A stretch of 64,000 bases of DNA from Ceratothoa steindachneri. Lineage: Eukaryota > Arthropoda > Malacostraca > Isopoda > Cymothoidae. The stretch lies in NCBI GenBank assembly GCA_963969495.1, contig OZ018329.1, positions 149,604,502 to 149,668,501 of the forward strand. Direction: 5' to 3'. The notes under the pieces were generated by a model. The model had not been told where the DNA came from. It did no database searches and worked only from the letters and a program-made list of their open reading frames with translations. Every line of letters starts with the position of its first letter. The stretch's first letter is position 1. Positions 1 to 8,989 of this stretch are shown here, piece after piece. The translations under genes were made by a program, and so were the position numbers.

Positions 1-806
1 GGGCCATTCTCCCACCCTTTTTCCCAATACCCTCTCCTTTCCTCTGTAAGAATGTGTGTGTGAATGGGAATGGGTTTGTTTTTTTTTGTTTGTTTATTTT
101 ATGTATAAAATTGATTTCCATGTTATTATTAGATGTTTTTTTCCCTCTTTCCAGGCGCCATATTCTGGAAAGAGAGAAAAAAAATAAAACCTTGTAAATT
201 ACCCCTGTATTCAAAGCTAACTATTTATTATTGTTAATTAATAAAAGCCAATAGTATTTGACAAAGGTTCAAGGCCGTGTTCTGTCTGACTTGGTTGAGG
301 TTAAAATAGTACAGCTTTAATGAAGGAGGGCTTATAATAGCCAGGCAACTGTGACAAGGTCAGTTCAGTTATATTAGTCCAAGCTTGGAGGCGCTAGTTT
401 TGTATACAAAGATTTTTTATACCATGTGAGGCCTTCTTTTGTTGGTTATTGACTGTTGTAGTCCATATTTTTTGGAGGGGTTGTTCGATTTTGCATAGAA
501 ATGTTTCTTAGGATTGAGTGCTAATATTTATAAGTAGGATTTATTTATTTTTTTGATTGTATATAGTAAGATTTTTTCTTTTTTTATTGTATATATAGGA
601 AATTTAGCTGTATATTTTTGTGTGAATAGTAATGAGATCTCCAATTTAATCATCTCTCTCTATTGTAAATATTATTGTACTTTTTTTTGTAAGTAAAGGG
701 ACTGTATATACAATCCATTTCATTCTCCTTAGATTTCTCACTTCCGGATTAGTGTAGAAAGCGGGTTGGATCGATTGGGGTTAGTCTAGATTTTCGGCCC
801 GCTACA
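1..806 (+). repeat. LTR-like arm, left
   Basis: This arm ends in GCTACA immediately before a primer-binding-like sequence, as expected for the 3' border of a 5' LTR. Its sequence reappears in inverted orientation at 7024-7870 and, in part, again at 7964-8160. Shared landmarks include the border CGGCCCGCTACA, the GGGACTGTATATACAATCC stretch near 698-717, and the repeated CTTTCCAGGCG/TATTCTGGAAAG motif near 150-170. The start of the arm is cut off by the window edge. It is AT-rich with T-tracts in the middle. I see no certain promoter. Confidence 0.7.
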
Positions 807-826
807 TTTGCCGCCTGAATAGGGAT
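807..826 (+). other. Primer-binding-site-like sequence
   Basis: The bases right after the LTR-like arm (TTTGCCGCCTGAATAGGGAT) resemble the classic tRNA-Lys-type primer site found after the 5' LTR of many retroelements, with a few mismatches. Position and similarity support the assignment. The exact tRNA is an inference. Confidence 0.55.
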
Positions 827-940
827 ATGAGATCTCGAAACCAGGAGCATGACGGGATTGGATTGCAGTCCACACTCAATTAGAGTGACAGGTAGTTGAT
901 TGTTTTTCACCTTTTTCTATCTTTTTACTAACCTGGGAGG

Positions 941-2536
941 ATGGCTTCTGTGCAACAGGGCCTCCATGATGAGATCATGAGACTGAGGCTGGAATTGAGG
1001 CAGAAAGAGGAGGAATGTATGATGTTGAGGAGCGTGATTGAGGGATTGAAGAGTGATATGATGAGTATGGATGAGAAGACAGGCAGGATGAGGAAAGAAA
1101 TGGATGAGAGAGAGAAACAGGTCAACCAACGGATGAAGGACTTGTATGACATCATGAAGGGGTCAGGACCAGCCCCAGGACCCTCAACCCTGATCCCTGC
1201 TCTGACCGAAGGGGATAAGACTAATGGGATCAATGGGAGTGTGTGCGAGTCTAGAGAGGATAGGGTGATTATGAGTGATAGGAAGGATGGAGAGTGGAAG
1301 AGAAGAAGGAAGACTGGTTCAAAGGGGAAGGATAGGAAGGTGAGAGGAAAAAGTGTGAACTCATTGTACTTGGATGAAATGATGGTATGATTGGTATGAG
1401 TTAGAGTGAGGGTAGCTCAAATGAGAGTGAAGGGAATGTAGGGAAGTGCCAAAGGTAGATAGGTTTAGGTTACATGGTGAGAAAAGTGTGGAAGAATTCT
1501 TGAGATAATTTGAGCAATATTGCAAGCTCAAGTACCCGGAGAATAAGGGATAGTGGATGAATGTTTGGAGGGAAAAGTATTAGAGTTTTTCCTCATTATT
1601 ACAAGTGTGGGGTAACCGAGGTATGATGTGGTGAAGGAGAGATTGATTGGGCAGGTGAAACGAATGAAAGAGAGTGCGAAGTATAAAAGGGGGAATGAAT
1701 TTGAGAAAGCTTGAATGGGGAAGAGTGAAAGTGTGAATATGTATGCACATAGGCCTAAGAGTATGGCGAGAAAGAGGTATGGTGATGAGGAAGTTTCTGG
1801 ACACGATCCCACAAAAGGTGAGGAAATGGCTGAGTGGAAAAAGAAAGGAGAGAATGAGACTGACAGGTGAACGGTTGATGTGGGAGGATGTGATGGAAGA
1901 TGGATGATTTGATGATGAAAGCGATCTAGAAGAGGATGGATGGTACAGTGTGAATGTTGCGAGTAAGAAGCCCAGGAGATTTCCTCCACCCCAGCAGTTT
2001 GTCAGCTACAGGGATGCCCTGAAGGCTGCACTAGCTGCAGTGATGTCGAGCTTCCTGGGCCGGCAGAATGGATGGGTAAATGGAGGGTGGTCGAATGGAA
2101 GGGGATAGATGAATGTCAAGCGTGGGAATGGGTATATGAGAGACCAAATGGTTTGAGAAAGATTGTGGAATGTCGTCGGTGTGGAAGGAAGGGTCATATG
2201 TTGGCGGAATGTAGGTGGATGTCTGGCGCATGTTTTAGGTGTGGTAAGAAGGGGCATATGATAAAGGATTGCCAGGAAAGTGTGAAAGAGTGCTTCGAGT
2301 GTAAAGAAAGAGGCCATTTGAAGAAAGATTGTCCAAGGTTGAATGGTGGAGCAACTGCTCTGGGAAGTATGAGCTATGCTTGTGATAATTGTAGAAAGGC
2401 TGGTCATTATGCAAGGATGTGTCGTGACCAGAGGAATGTATGTAGTTATTGTGCGATGGAAGGGCATTCAAGTGAAAAGTGTTGGATTAGGCTGAGAGCG
2501 CAAGGTGTGAATGGAAAGTCTGAAGCGGGAAACTGA
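941..2536 (+). pseudogene. gag-like gene with coiled coil and five CCHC zinc knuckles (broken)
   Basis: The start at 941 has a good context (GGAGGATGG) and opens a 149-codon segment rich in Glu, Lys, Arg and Met that looks like a coiled coil (about residues 5-70). The reading then breaks at 1388, and the middle part continues in other frames with stops. From 2072 an open segment of 154 codons carries five zinc knuckles in a row: CRRCGRKGHMLAEC, CFRCGKKGHMIKDC, CFECKERGHLKKDC, CDNCRKAGHYARMC and CSYCAMEGHSSEKC. Retroelement Gag binds genomic RNA through such knuckles, but one to three is usual, so five is high. The protein would assemble the particle in the cytoplasm if intact. Confidence 0.75.
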
Positions 2537-2574
2537 ATTGTAAGAGGGTACCTGCTTAAGTATCCTCTGGGTGC

Positions 2575-3138
2575 ATGAGTGTGAGTAATGTGTTGGTAAG
2601 TCTGTCTAGTGTGAAAGTGCTGTCTGGTAGGAAGTATGAGTGTCTGAGTGTAAAGATTGAAGTGAATGGGATTGAGTGTTTGGCTTTGATAGATTCTGGG
2701 TGCAAGGCATGCTTGGTATATAAGGATGTGTATGATAAGGTGAGTGATAAAGCACTCCTGTCTGAGTGTAAGGGTAGTTTGGTAGGTATTGGTAGTAGGA
2801 GATTGCCTGTGATTGGAATGATAAGGTCAGCTGTTCGAATGCATGGTATGATGATGAATGAATGTGAATTTTCTGTAATTGATAAGGTGAGTAGTGAGTA
2901 TGGTGTGATTATGAGGTATGATTTTATGAAAATGAATCGTATGGTTGTGCATCTTGCGAGTGATCAGATTGAGAGAAGGATTGATAAAAATGGGGTGTAT
3001 AAGTTGTATTTTGGGAAAGATGGTAGTGTTTTGAGGAGTGTGTTTACCGGTATTGAGGTGACTGCTATGGAGAGTGTAAGGTTTGTGAAGGGCAAAAGGG
3101 CATCTGTTAGAGTGAGTAGAGTAAGGATGTTAGTTTAG
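2575..3138 (+). pseudogene. Retropepsin-like aspartic protease 1 (DSG active site)
   Basis: An open stretch of 187 codons follows gag after 38 bases. The active-site loop is LALIDSGCKACLV with the catalytic Asp at 2692-2694, i.e. DSG rather than DTG, followed by hydrophobic strands and a VIMRYDF segment where the family normally has an I-L-G-x-D-F flap partner. Proteases of this class cleave the Gag-Pol polyprotein. Position between gag and RT is the normal place for the Ty3/gypsy protease. The frame itself is uninterrupted, although the neighbours are broken. Confidence 0.7.
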
Positions 3139-3140
3139 AT

Positions 3141-3560
3141 GTGGGTGAGAACACTGTGATATTGGATGGAAAGGATGCATGTTATAAGGTAAGGCGTGTT
3201 GCTTGTGTGTTTGATGGTTTGATGAGAATGAATGATCCTTTTGTATGTGTGCAGGCGGACCCCAGTGTGAAAGGGCAGTTGAGGGGTATCCAAGTCGGAG
3301 ATGTACTGGGTCACCTCTCCACTGTCAATGAGGTAGGTATGGATGATAGCATGGATGTCAGGGTGAATGTTGCAAGTGAAAAGACGTGAATGGACGTATA
3401 ATGAAGTGAAGAGCATGGTGAAATTGGATGGATGTTTGACTGAGTATGAAAGGGAGGATGTGTATTGAATGCTATTTGAACGAAAGGGAGCCCTCGGTAA
3501 GGGTGATCTGGATTTCAGGGTTGCAAAACTCCCAGAATTCTAGATTGCCTAGAAGGAGGA
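3141..3560 (+). pseudogene. Pol linker between protease and RT (broken)
   Basis: An 82-codon open piece (3141-3389) continues the polyprotein in a shifted frame. After that, fragments in several frames lead towards the RT (for example a segment reading like DVLNALFERKG in the region 3455-3490). No domain is recognised here. Base composition matches the rest of the element. Confidence 0.5.
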
Positions 3561-4612
3561 CGCCCCAATCTATCAGTGGCTGAGGCATTTCCAACATCCG
3601 GTTCCTGATGAGATTGAGGAGCAGTGTGTGGAATTAGAGCAATTAGGGGTGATTGAAGAAAGTGAGAGTGCATGGAATAGTCCAATTGTGCCTGTACGTA
3701 AGCCGGACGGAAGATTGTGTCTGTGTGTGGATTATCAAAAGGTGAAAGAAAGGTTTCCAATGTGTGTATAGTATGCATGGGATGGAGTGGCTTATGAAGC
3801 TGGATCTGGTACGGGGGTATTACCAGATGCCCATTGCTGAGGAGAGCCGGCCAGTAACTGCCCTCTCTTCCACGAAGAGGCATTACCAGTTCCGGAACCT
3901 CAAGTTGCACGCTCCTGCGCCAGGGGGACCTCTCCCCGACGCACCAGCTTGCTTCCTTTCCCCCTTTTGGGGTGTTGTTTTTTTTTTCTCTCTTTAATTT
4001 TATTTTAAAGTAGCCTAGAACTAGGCCAGTTTTAATATGGCGACTAATGCCCAAGTAGGCAGTCGCCAGATCAGCTCTTAAAAGAAAAAAAAAAAAAATC
4101 CGGAACCTCAGCTTTGGGTTGGCTAATGCTCCCGGAGCCTTCCAGCGGGCAATGAATGTTGTGTTGAGTAAGTTTGTGAGTAAGAATGTGATTGCATTTA
4201 TAGATGATATTTTGATTATGACTGAGACTTTTGAGGAGCATATGAGATTGGTGAATGATGTGGTGAGAACATTGGAGAGTGTTGGTGTGAAGGTGAAAGT
4301 GGCGAAGTGTGAATGGTTTGCGAAAGAAGTGGAATTCCTTGGGCATATAGTGAGTGAGATTGGGTTACGAAAGTCACCGAAGTATGTTGAGAAGGTGCAA
4401 ATGTTTCCTAAACCGGTGACTGTGAAGCAACTGAAGTCGTTTTGGGGTTTAATTGAGTTCCAGCAAAAGTTTATACGTGATTGTTCTGGTGTGAGTAAAC
4501 CTCTGACTGAGTGGATGGGCAAGAAAGGTAGTACGGTTGTCAGGTGGAATGATAAGATGAATGAGGCAGCTGCTGAAGATGTTGAATGGCGTGTGGGTAT
4601 TGTATGGGAGGT
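3560..4612 (+). pseudogene. Ty3/gypsy reverse transcriptase, interrupted by a LINE-tail insertion
   Basis: RT motifs appear in order: LGVIEESESAWNSPIVPV and KPDGRLCLCVDY (about 3640-3735), MKLDLVRGYYQMPI (about 3793-3835), then after a 196-bp insertion NAPGAFQRAMN (4125-4157), the catalytic FIDDIL box (Asp pair at 4203-4208) and the LGHIVSEIGLRKSPKYVEKV thumb/connection region near 4338-4400. The enzyme copies the element RNA into DNA in the cytoplasmic particle. Frameshifts near 3760 and the insertion at 3903-4098 inactivate it. The insertion is flanked by a perfect 12-base duplication, so the RT was in frame across that point before the insertion. Confidence 0.85.
3903..4098 (+). mobile_element. 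5'-truncated LINE tail inserted in the RT, with exact target duplication
   Basis: The 196-bp insert carries the hairpin-forming ACGCTCCTGCGCC...GACGC region, a T-rich spacer, the conserved TAGCCTAGAACTAGGCCAG and GCAGTCGCCAGAT motifs and a terminal A-tract. All are shared with the 3' end of LINE copy C (51233-51446). It is bracketed by TCCGGAACCTCA at 3891-3902 and 4099-4110. This is the signature of target-primed reverse transcription with severe 5' truncation, or of a SINE that borrows the LINE tail. Confidence 0.9.
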
Positions 4613-4930
4613 TTTCTGATGCAGAGCAGCGTTTGAATGGAGAGAATGTCAGGCGAATAATTGGGTATGTATCCAAGGTTATGAATGTGGCAGAGCGAAA
4701 GTATTTGACTGTGGAGTGAGAGTTAGCTGCAGTAAGGTATTGTTTGAAAGTGTTGTGACCGTTCTTGTATGGTGTGAAGTTTATGATTAAGAATGACCAC
4801 CAACCTCTTGTGTATTGCAGTGTATGAAATGGGCTAACAGTAGGATTGCGAGGACTTTGGTAGATTTGAGTGACTTTGACTATGTGATTGAGTACGGTGA
4901 ATGAAATGGAGTGGCTGATTTGATGTCAAG
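4613..4930 (+). pseudogene. RNase H domain of the gypsy-like pol (broken)
   Basis: Pieces in two frames give the usual gypsy RNase H sequence landmarks: GYVSKVMNVAERKYLTVE then ELAAVRYCLKVL, FLYGVKFMIKNDHQPLVY (about 4765-4815), and ADLMSRYPG at the end (about 4914-4940). In intact elements this domain removes the RNA strand after first-strand synthesis. Three in-frame stops, at least one of which looks like CGA to TGA decay, and a shift near 4820 break it. Confidence 0.7.
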
Positions 4931-5570
4931 ATATCCTGGTATGAATGATGAAAATGTGTGTGGAGTGAGTGATCCTGAGTATTTGCCGAAAGGGATTATA
5001 AATGGAAGGGAGAGTAAGGGTGGTGGTGATTCCCTGTTTGAGAGTGTATGGAATGGTTTGCAAGATTTGAAGAGTGATGGAGTAGATGTGAGAGTGCCCA
5101 ATAGTGTGGATGACTTAAGGAAGGAGGGAATGAGTGAAGTATGTAGGAAGCCTGAAAGTATTGGTATGGCAAGGGTGTGGAACTTCATGAAAGAATTGAA
5201 AGCGATGTGTATGCCAGGGGTCCCACCATTTCAGGAACTGTTTATTGTAGTGAATCGTTTGTATGGAGTGATTGTTTATGTGCACTTTGGTGGTGAGAGG
5301 CCGATTGTGTACAAAGATGACAAGATGAAGGTTTTGAATGCTAATGTGGTACATCTGCAGTGTTTGAGCAGTGTGCACTACAATTGGGTGATTGAAAAGT
5401 GTTCATATATGAGAGAGAAGAATGATTGTCTGGATGAAGATGAGTGTTTGGTGAATGATGATCGTGTGGATGTCAGTGCTGATGTTAGTGTGCTTGTTCC
5501 TTCTGTATATTGCGAACATGGTGGACTTGATATGATGGAAGCAGGAGTGAAAGGTTCTTCTGTAGTTTGA
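4911..5570 (+). pseudogene. OTU-like (cysteine protease fold) domain with Cys-to-Ser change, inside pol
   Basis: This 219-codon open segment follows the end of RNase H without a break. It shows a GGGDSLFESVWNGL motif (residues 37-50) that matches the DGDCLF start of OTU-family deubiquitinases except that the catalytic Cys is Ser (codon 5031-5033). A VPNSVDDLR segment follows, then MPGVPPFQELFIVV, LYGVIVYVHF and the terminal SSVHYNWV motif (His at 5376-5378), which corresponds to the HYN motif of OTU proteins. OTU enzymes remove ubiquitin chains. With Ser in place of Cys this copy would probably be inactive. The assignment rests on motif order and spacing that I read by eye. An OTU domain is not part of the standard gypsy pol. 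Confidence 0.6.
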
Positions 5571-6217
5571 TTGATACTGGAGCGCAAGTATCTTTAGTGA
5601 ATGAGAGAATTCTGAGTAAGTATGATGAGTTTAGATGTTGCGAGCGTAAGCCTGTGAAGTTATGGATAAGTGGATTAGGGAATGGCATGATAGTGGCATG
5701 GGAACAGGTTAGTCTGAAAGTGAGTTTGGGTAATGGTGTGAATGTGAAGCATGACTTTGTGATTCTGAAGGATGAGCAAATGCTGTGTTGTTTCTTGCTT
5801 GGTGTAGACTTTATGAGATTGAATGATTTGTCTTTGGATGCTGATAAGGATTGTCTTATGAAAGGAGAATGTGAGGTGATGAGGATGAATGAGTGTGCAA
5901 AGAATGTTGTAAAATTTTGTGGCATGATTGAGTTGGTCATGGATGATGAAAATGAGGTTTTAAGTGATGATGATATTCTGGAGATGCAAGAGATGTGTCC
6001 TTTTGTTAGTGAGTTGAAGAGGTTTGTGATGATGTGTGTTGATTTGAATGAATGGTCTGAGTGTTTAAGTGATTTTAAAAGGTATGCTAAGGATTTTGTT
6101 GTTTGTATGGATGTTGTATATTTTGTGAAATATGTGAAGGGTGGTGATTATATGTATGTACCTGTGATGTCCTTGGTTGGTATGATTGGTCTGGTGAAGG
6201 TTGTGCATGATAATTAG
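5546..6217 (+). pseudogene. Second retropepsin-like protease (DTG) between OTU-like domain and integrase
   Basis: A one-base frame change after the OTU-like segment leads into FFCSLIDTGAQVSLVNERIL with an intact D-T-G triad (Asp at 5573-5575). Further on come LWISGLG and the FLLGVDFMRLNDL segment, the classical hydrophobic-hydrophobic-Gly partner motif of retropepsins. The open frame runs on to 6217 with an acidic stretch (DDENEVLSDDDILEMQEM). It ends at KVVHDN, where the HHCC zinc finger of integrase begins. This is the better preserved of the two protease-like domains. The family fold is known; why an element would keep two is not. Confidence 0.75.
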
Positions 6218-7023
6218 GGGCATATGGGTAAGTTTAAGCTGTGGGAGTGTATGAAGGAGCGTGTGTTCCATCCATTTCTGAGAACTGTTGCGAATGATGT
6301 TGCAACTACGTGTGAAAGGTGTGCAAGTGAAACCACCGATGTTGAAAGTTGATGCGAATAACCGTTTGAATTGGTAGTGATCGATTGTGTGTCTTTACCA
6401 TGTTCAAGTGCTGGGAATGTTGGTATGGTTGTTATGGTTGATCATAAAAGTAAGTTTGTGTATGCAGCGCCTGTGAGAGTTTATCACAGGAGTGTGACTG
6501 TTGCACATGTGGTTGAGCAGTTGTTTTTTCCTATGTGTGTATGGAAGCCTAGAAGATGTCTGAGTGATAATAGAGGCCCGAATTTGTAAGAGAAGTGTTT
6601 GAACGGATGTTGAGAGACAATGGTGTGGAGCATGTGAAAACGACTCTGTATGTACTGTCTTCAAATGGGTTGGCTGAATGTACAATAAGAACCTTGTGTG
6701 AGATGTTGAGAATGATGAGTACGACATTGAATGACTGGGATGTATGGTTGGGAAGAGTGTTGTGGGCGTATAATTTGACTGTGCATAGTGCAACTGGAAT
6801 GTCCCCGTGTCAGTTTGTGATGAATTTTGAAAGGCGGGTGAAAGATAGGTTTGAGTGAAAGTGAGCAGAGTGTATGGCGTGAGGCACATGAAAAGTTCCC
6901 TTCATTTGAATTAGGTGCGAAAGTATTGAAGGTGAAAGAAGTGAAAGGTAGGTTGAATGTATCAAAGATGAGTGAGAAGTTTGAAGGACCGTATAGAGTT
7001 GTTTGAGTCTGGGAGAATGGTGT
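6205..7023 (+). pseudogene. Retroelement integrase (DDE) with HHCC finger, broken
   Basis: An HHCC-like finger (HDN, stop, GHMG ... CERCASE) spans about 6205-6340. The catalytic core follows: VVIDCVSLP (Asp at 6383-6385), CLSDNRGPNL (Asp at 6566-6568) and, one frame away, SSNGLAECTIRTL (Glu at 6676-6678), giving the D,D-35-E spacing of retroviral-type integrases. The C-terminal segment KFEGPYRVV-stop-VWENGVV ends abruptly at the inverted LTR-like arm. The enzyme inserts the cDNA into host DNA. Stops at 6215 and 7004 and a shift near 6590 show decay. All three catalytic residues are still present. Confidence 0.85.
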
Positions 7024-8253
7024 TGTAGCGGGCCGAAAATATATCTCTAATCCCAATCGATAATCGATCCAACCCGCTTCCTACACTGTCTGGACGTGAG
7101 AAATTGAGGGAGAATAAAATGGATTGTATATACAGTCCCTTTACTCACAAAAAAAATACAATGATAGTTACAGTTTATATTTACAACAATTTTATATTTA
7201 CTAGGGAAGTGTGCACACTTCAAAATGAGGCTAAATTCCCCAATCCAAACACGATACCAAAAGAGAATTTTATAACCGGGAAATACAACAATTTACTTAT
7301 ATTCTACACAAAACAAAAAAAACACAACAACCGAACGAAAAGGGGGCACGCGCTATCACTTGTGTGCTGGAGGTGGGTGGTAGTAGGCTAACTTAGAAGG
7401 AGGCAGGATTGTCAACGAAGGCGGGTATGGCGGTTCAGGTGCTTAGAGAGGCACGAAAGCCCTCCGTCTCAGGGCGGGGCGGAGCACTCGTCTAGAGAAC
7501 CCCTCTTGCTATCAGTCCACACTTCCACTCTCTGTAGAAGAGATATATCCTCCTTTTATGACCCATTTATTTATACATGGATGGCGAAACTAATAAGTGG
7601 GCATTACCCGAAAATATATCGACTAGCTTACCTCTTTCCAGAATATGACGCTTTGATAAAAGTTTATTTTAAGCAAAGTACAATATTATTATAGTGATAT
7701 CTCAAAATTAGCTACTATCTTTCCAGAATATAACGCCTGGAAAGAAAGAAAAACATGGTAATCATTTTATACATAAAATAAACAAAAATAAAACAAATCC
7801 ATTCCCATTCACACACATTCTTACAGAGGGAGGGAGAGGGTACTGAGAAAAGGGGTGGGAGAATGGCCCTTTTACACACACTCACATTCGCTCCACCACA
7901 GTGTGATGTATGTTTTGGAGAGTTTGAATGAAGGTGTGACTGAGAGAGTGCAGGCTCATTAGAGTACAATATTATTATAGTGATATCTCAAAATTGGCTA
8001 CTATCTTTCCAGAATATAACGCCTGGAAAGAAAGAAAAACATGGTAATCATTTTATACATAAAATAAACAAAAATAAAACAAACCCATTCCCATTCACAC
8101 ACATTCTTACAGAGGGAGGGAGAGGGTACTGAGAAAAGGGGTGGGAGAATGGCCCTTTTACACACACTCACATTCGCTCCACCACAGTGTGATGTATGTT
8201 TTGGAGAGTTTGAATGAAGGTGTGACTGAGAGAGTGCGGGCTCATTAGAGTCA
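7024..8253 (-). repeat. LTR-like arm in inverted orientation
   Basis: TGTAGCGGGCCGAAAAT at 7024 is the reverse complement of the end of the left arm, and the similarity continues for about 800 bases (for example GGATTGTATATACAGTCCC near 7121-7139, and the complement of the first 150 bases of the window at 7730-7870). On the minus strand this arm would run from TGACTCTAATGAGCC at 8253 to GCTACA at 7024, with plausible LTR termini TG...CA. The simplest reading is a solo LTR of the same family inserted backwards at the end of pol. No clear target duplication is visible. Confidence 0.7.
7678..8250. repeat. 286-bp tandem duplication within the inverted LTR-like arm
   Basis: Two adjacent units begin with GTACAATATTATTATAGTG at 7678 and 7964 and end with GGCTCATTAGAG at 7964 and 8250, with an exact offset of 286 bases and only a few differences (such as AATTAGC against AATTGGC). 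The near identity shows a recent event. It duplicates most of the outer half of the LTR. Confidence 0.9.
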
Positions 8254-8287
8254 GTTGAGGAGGTGGAGAGAACCTCCTGACTAGCTG

Positions 8288-8987
8288 GTGAGCCATCCAG
8301 TGTATGAACTGTGCAGAGAGAGAGATAAGGTGCATGATGATGAGATTGAATGTGATAGTATGTATCTGGCTGGGAAAGAGCTTGTCTTGGTCTCGAGGAG
8401 TAGAAAGTGTACAAAGAAGAGTGAAAGGAAGAATGCAAGTACGAATGAAAGTAAGTCTGAGCAGAGTCTTTCTGGTATGGAGGAGCTTGAGAGAGAGATT
8501 GAGTGTTTGCCTAAGCAGGTGAGTGATTGAGTGTTTGCCTAAGCAGGTGAGTGATTTGTCTGGTGTAAGTAGACGAGTGAGTGAGCTGCCTGATTTTTCT
8601 GGGTTTGGGAACAGTATGAATGATAGTGTGTTTGGGCAGAATGAACCTAGTGTGGCTGATTTTTCATGTTTTGTGAATGGTAATAGTAGGGGTGAGTTTG
8701 ATGTAGTGAATGATGAAGTGGCTGATTTTTCAAGTTTCTGGTGGGAACCAGTTGAAGGGGTTTCCGGTGTAGCCGCTGAGAGTAAAAGGGATGTGAGTGA
8801 TTTGTCTGTTTCGCAAGAGTGTACCTTGAGTTGGATGAGAGCTGTGAGTGAGTTGCTGATGAATGAGGGTATGAAGAGTGAAGGTTATGAACGGAAGAGT
8901 ATGAAAGAGTTGTGTCGTGAGATGAGAGAAGTGGTAATGAGGGCTAAGAGTATGGTGGACGATATGATAAATATCATCATTACCTGA
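8288..8987 (+). pseudogene. 3' tail coding sequence of the gypsy-like element (unknown product)
   Basis: Two overlapping open pieces (8288-8530 and 8523-8987, about 230 residues together) have the same C-poor, GTG/GAG-rich style as the gag-pol to the left. They contain repeated DLSGVS, ELPDFSGFG, VADFSCF and VADFSSFW segments and Ser/Glu-rich stretches. A local repeat of GAGTGTTTGCCTAAGCAGGTGAGTGATT around 8502-8550 causes the frame overlap. I recognise no domain. It may be the end of pol, or an extra ORF displaced from the integrase by the inverted LTR. Confidence 0.45.
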
Positions 8988-8989
8988 GG

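Noticed and set aside
917..1233. Minus-strand open frames over gag
   Set aside because: They are shadows of the coiled-coil coding region on the plus strand.
3515..4522. 335-codon open frame on the minus strand
   Set aside because: It lies opposite the gypsy RT and runs through the inserted LINE tail. The C-poor plus strand rarely makes stops on the other strand. No domain is seen.
7715..8438. Two nearly identical minus-strand open frames (84 and 145 codons)
   Set aside because: Both lie in the duplicated LTR unit. The similarity comes from the 286-bp duplication. A Cys/Ser/Pro-rich product without a domain is not convincing.
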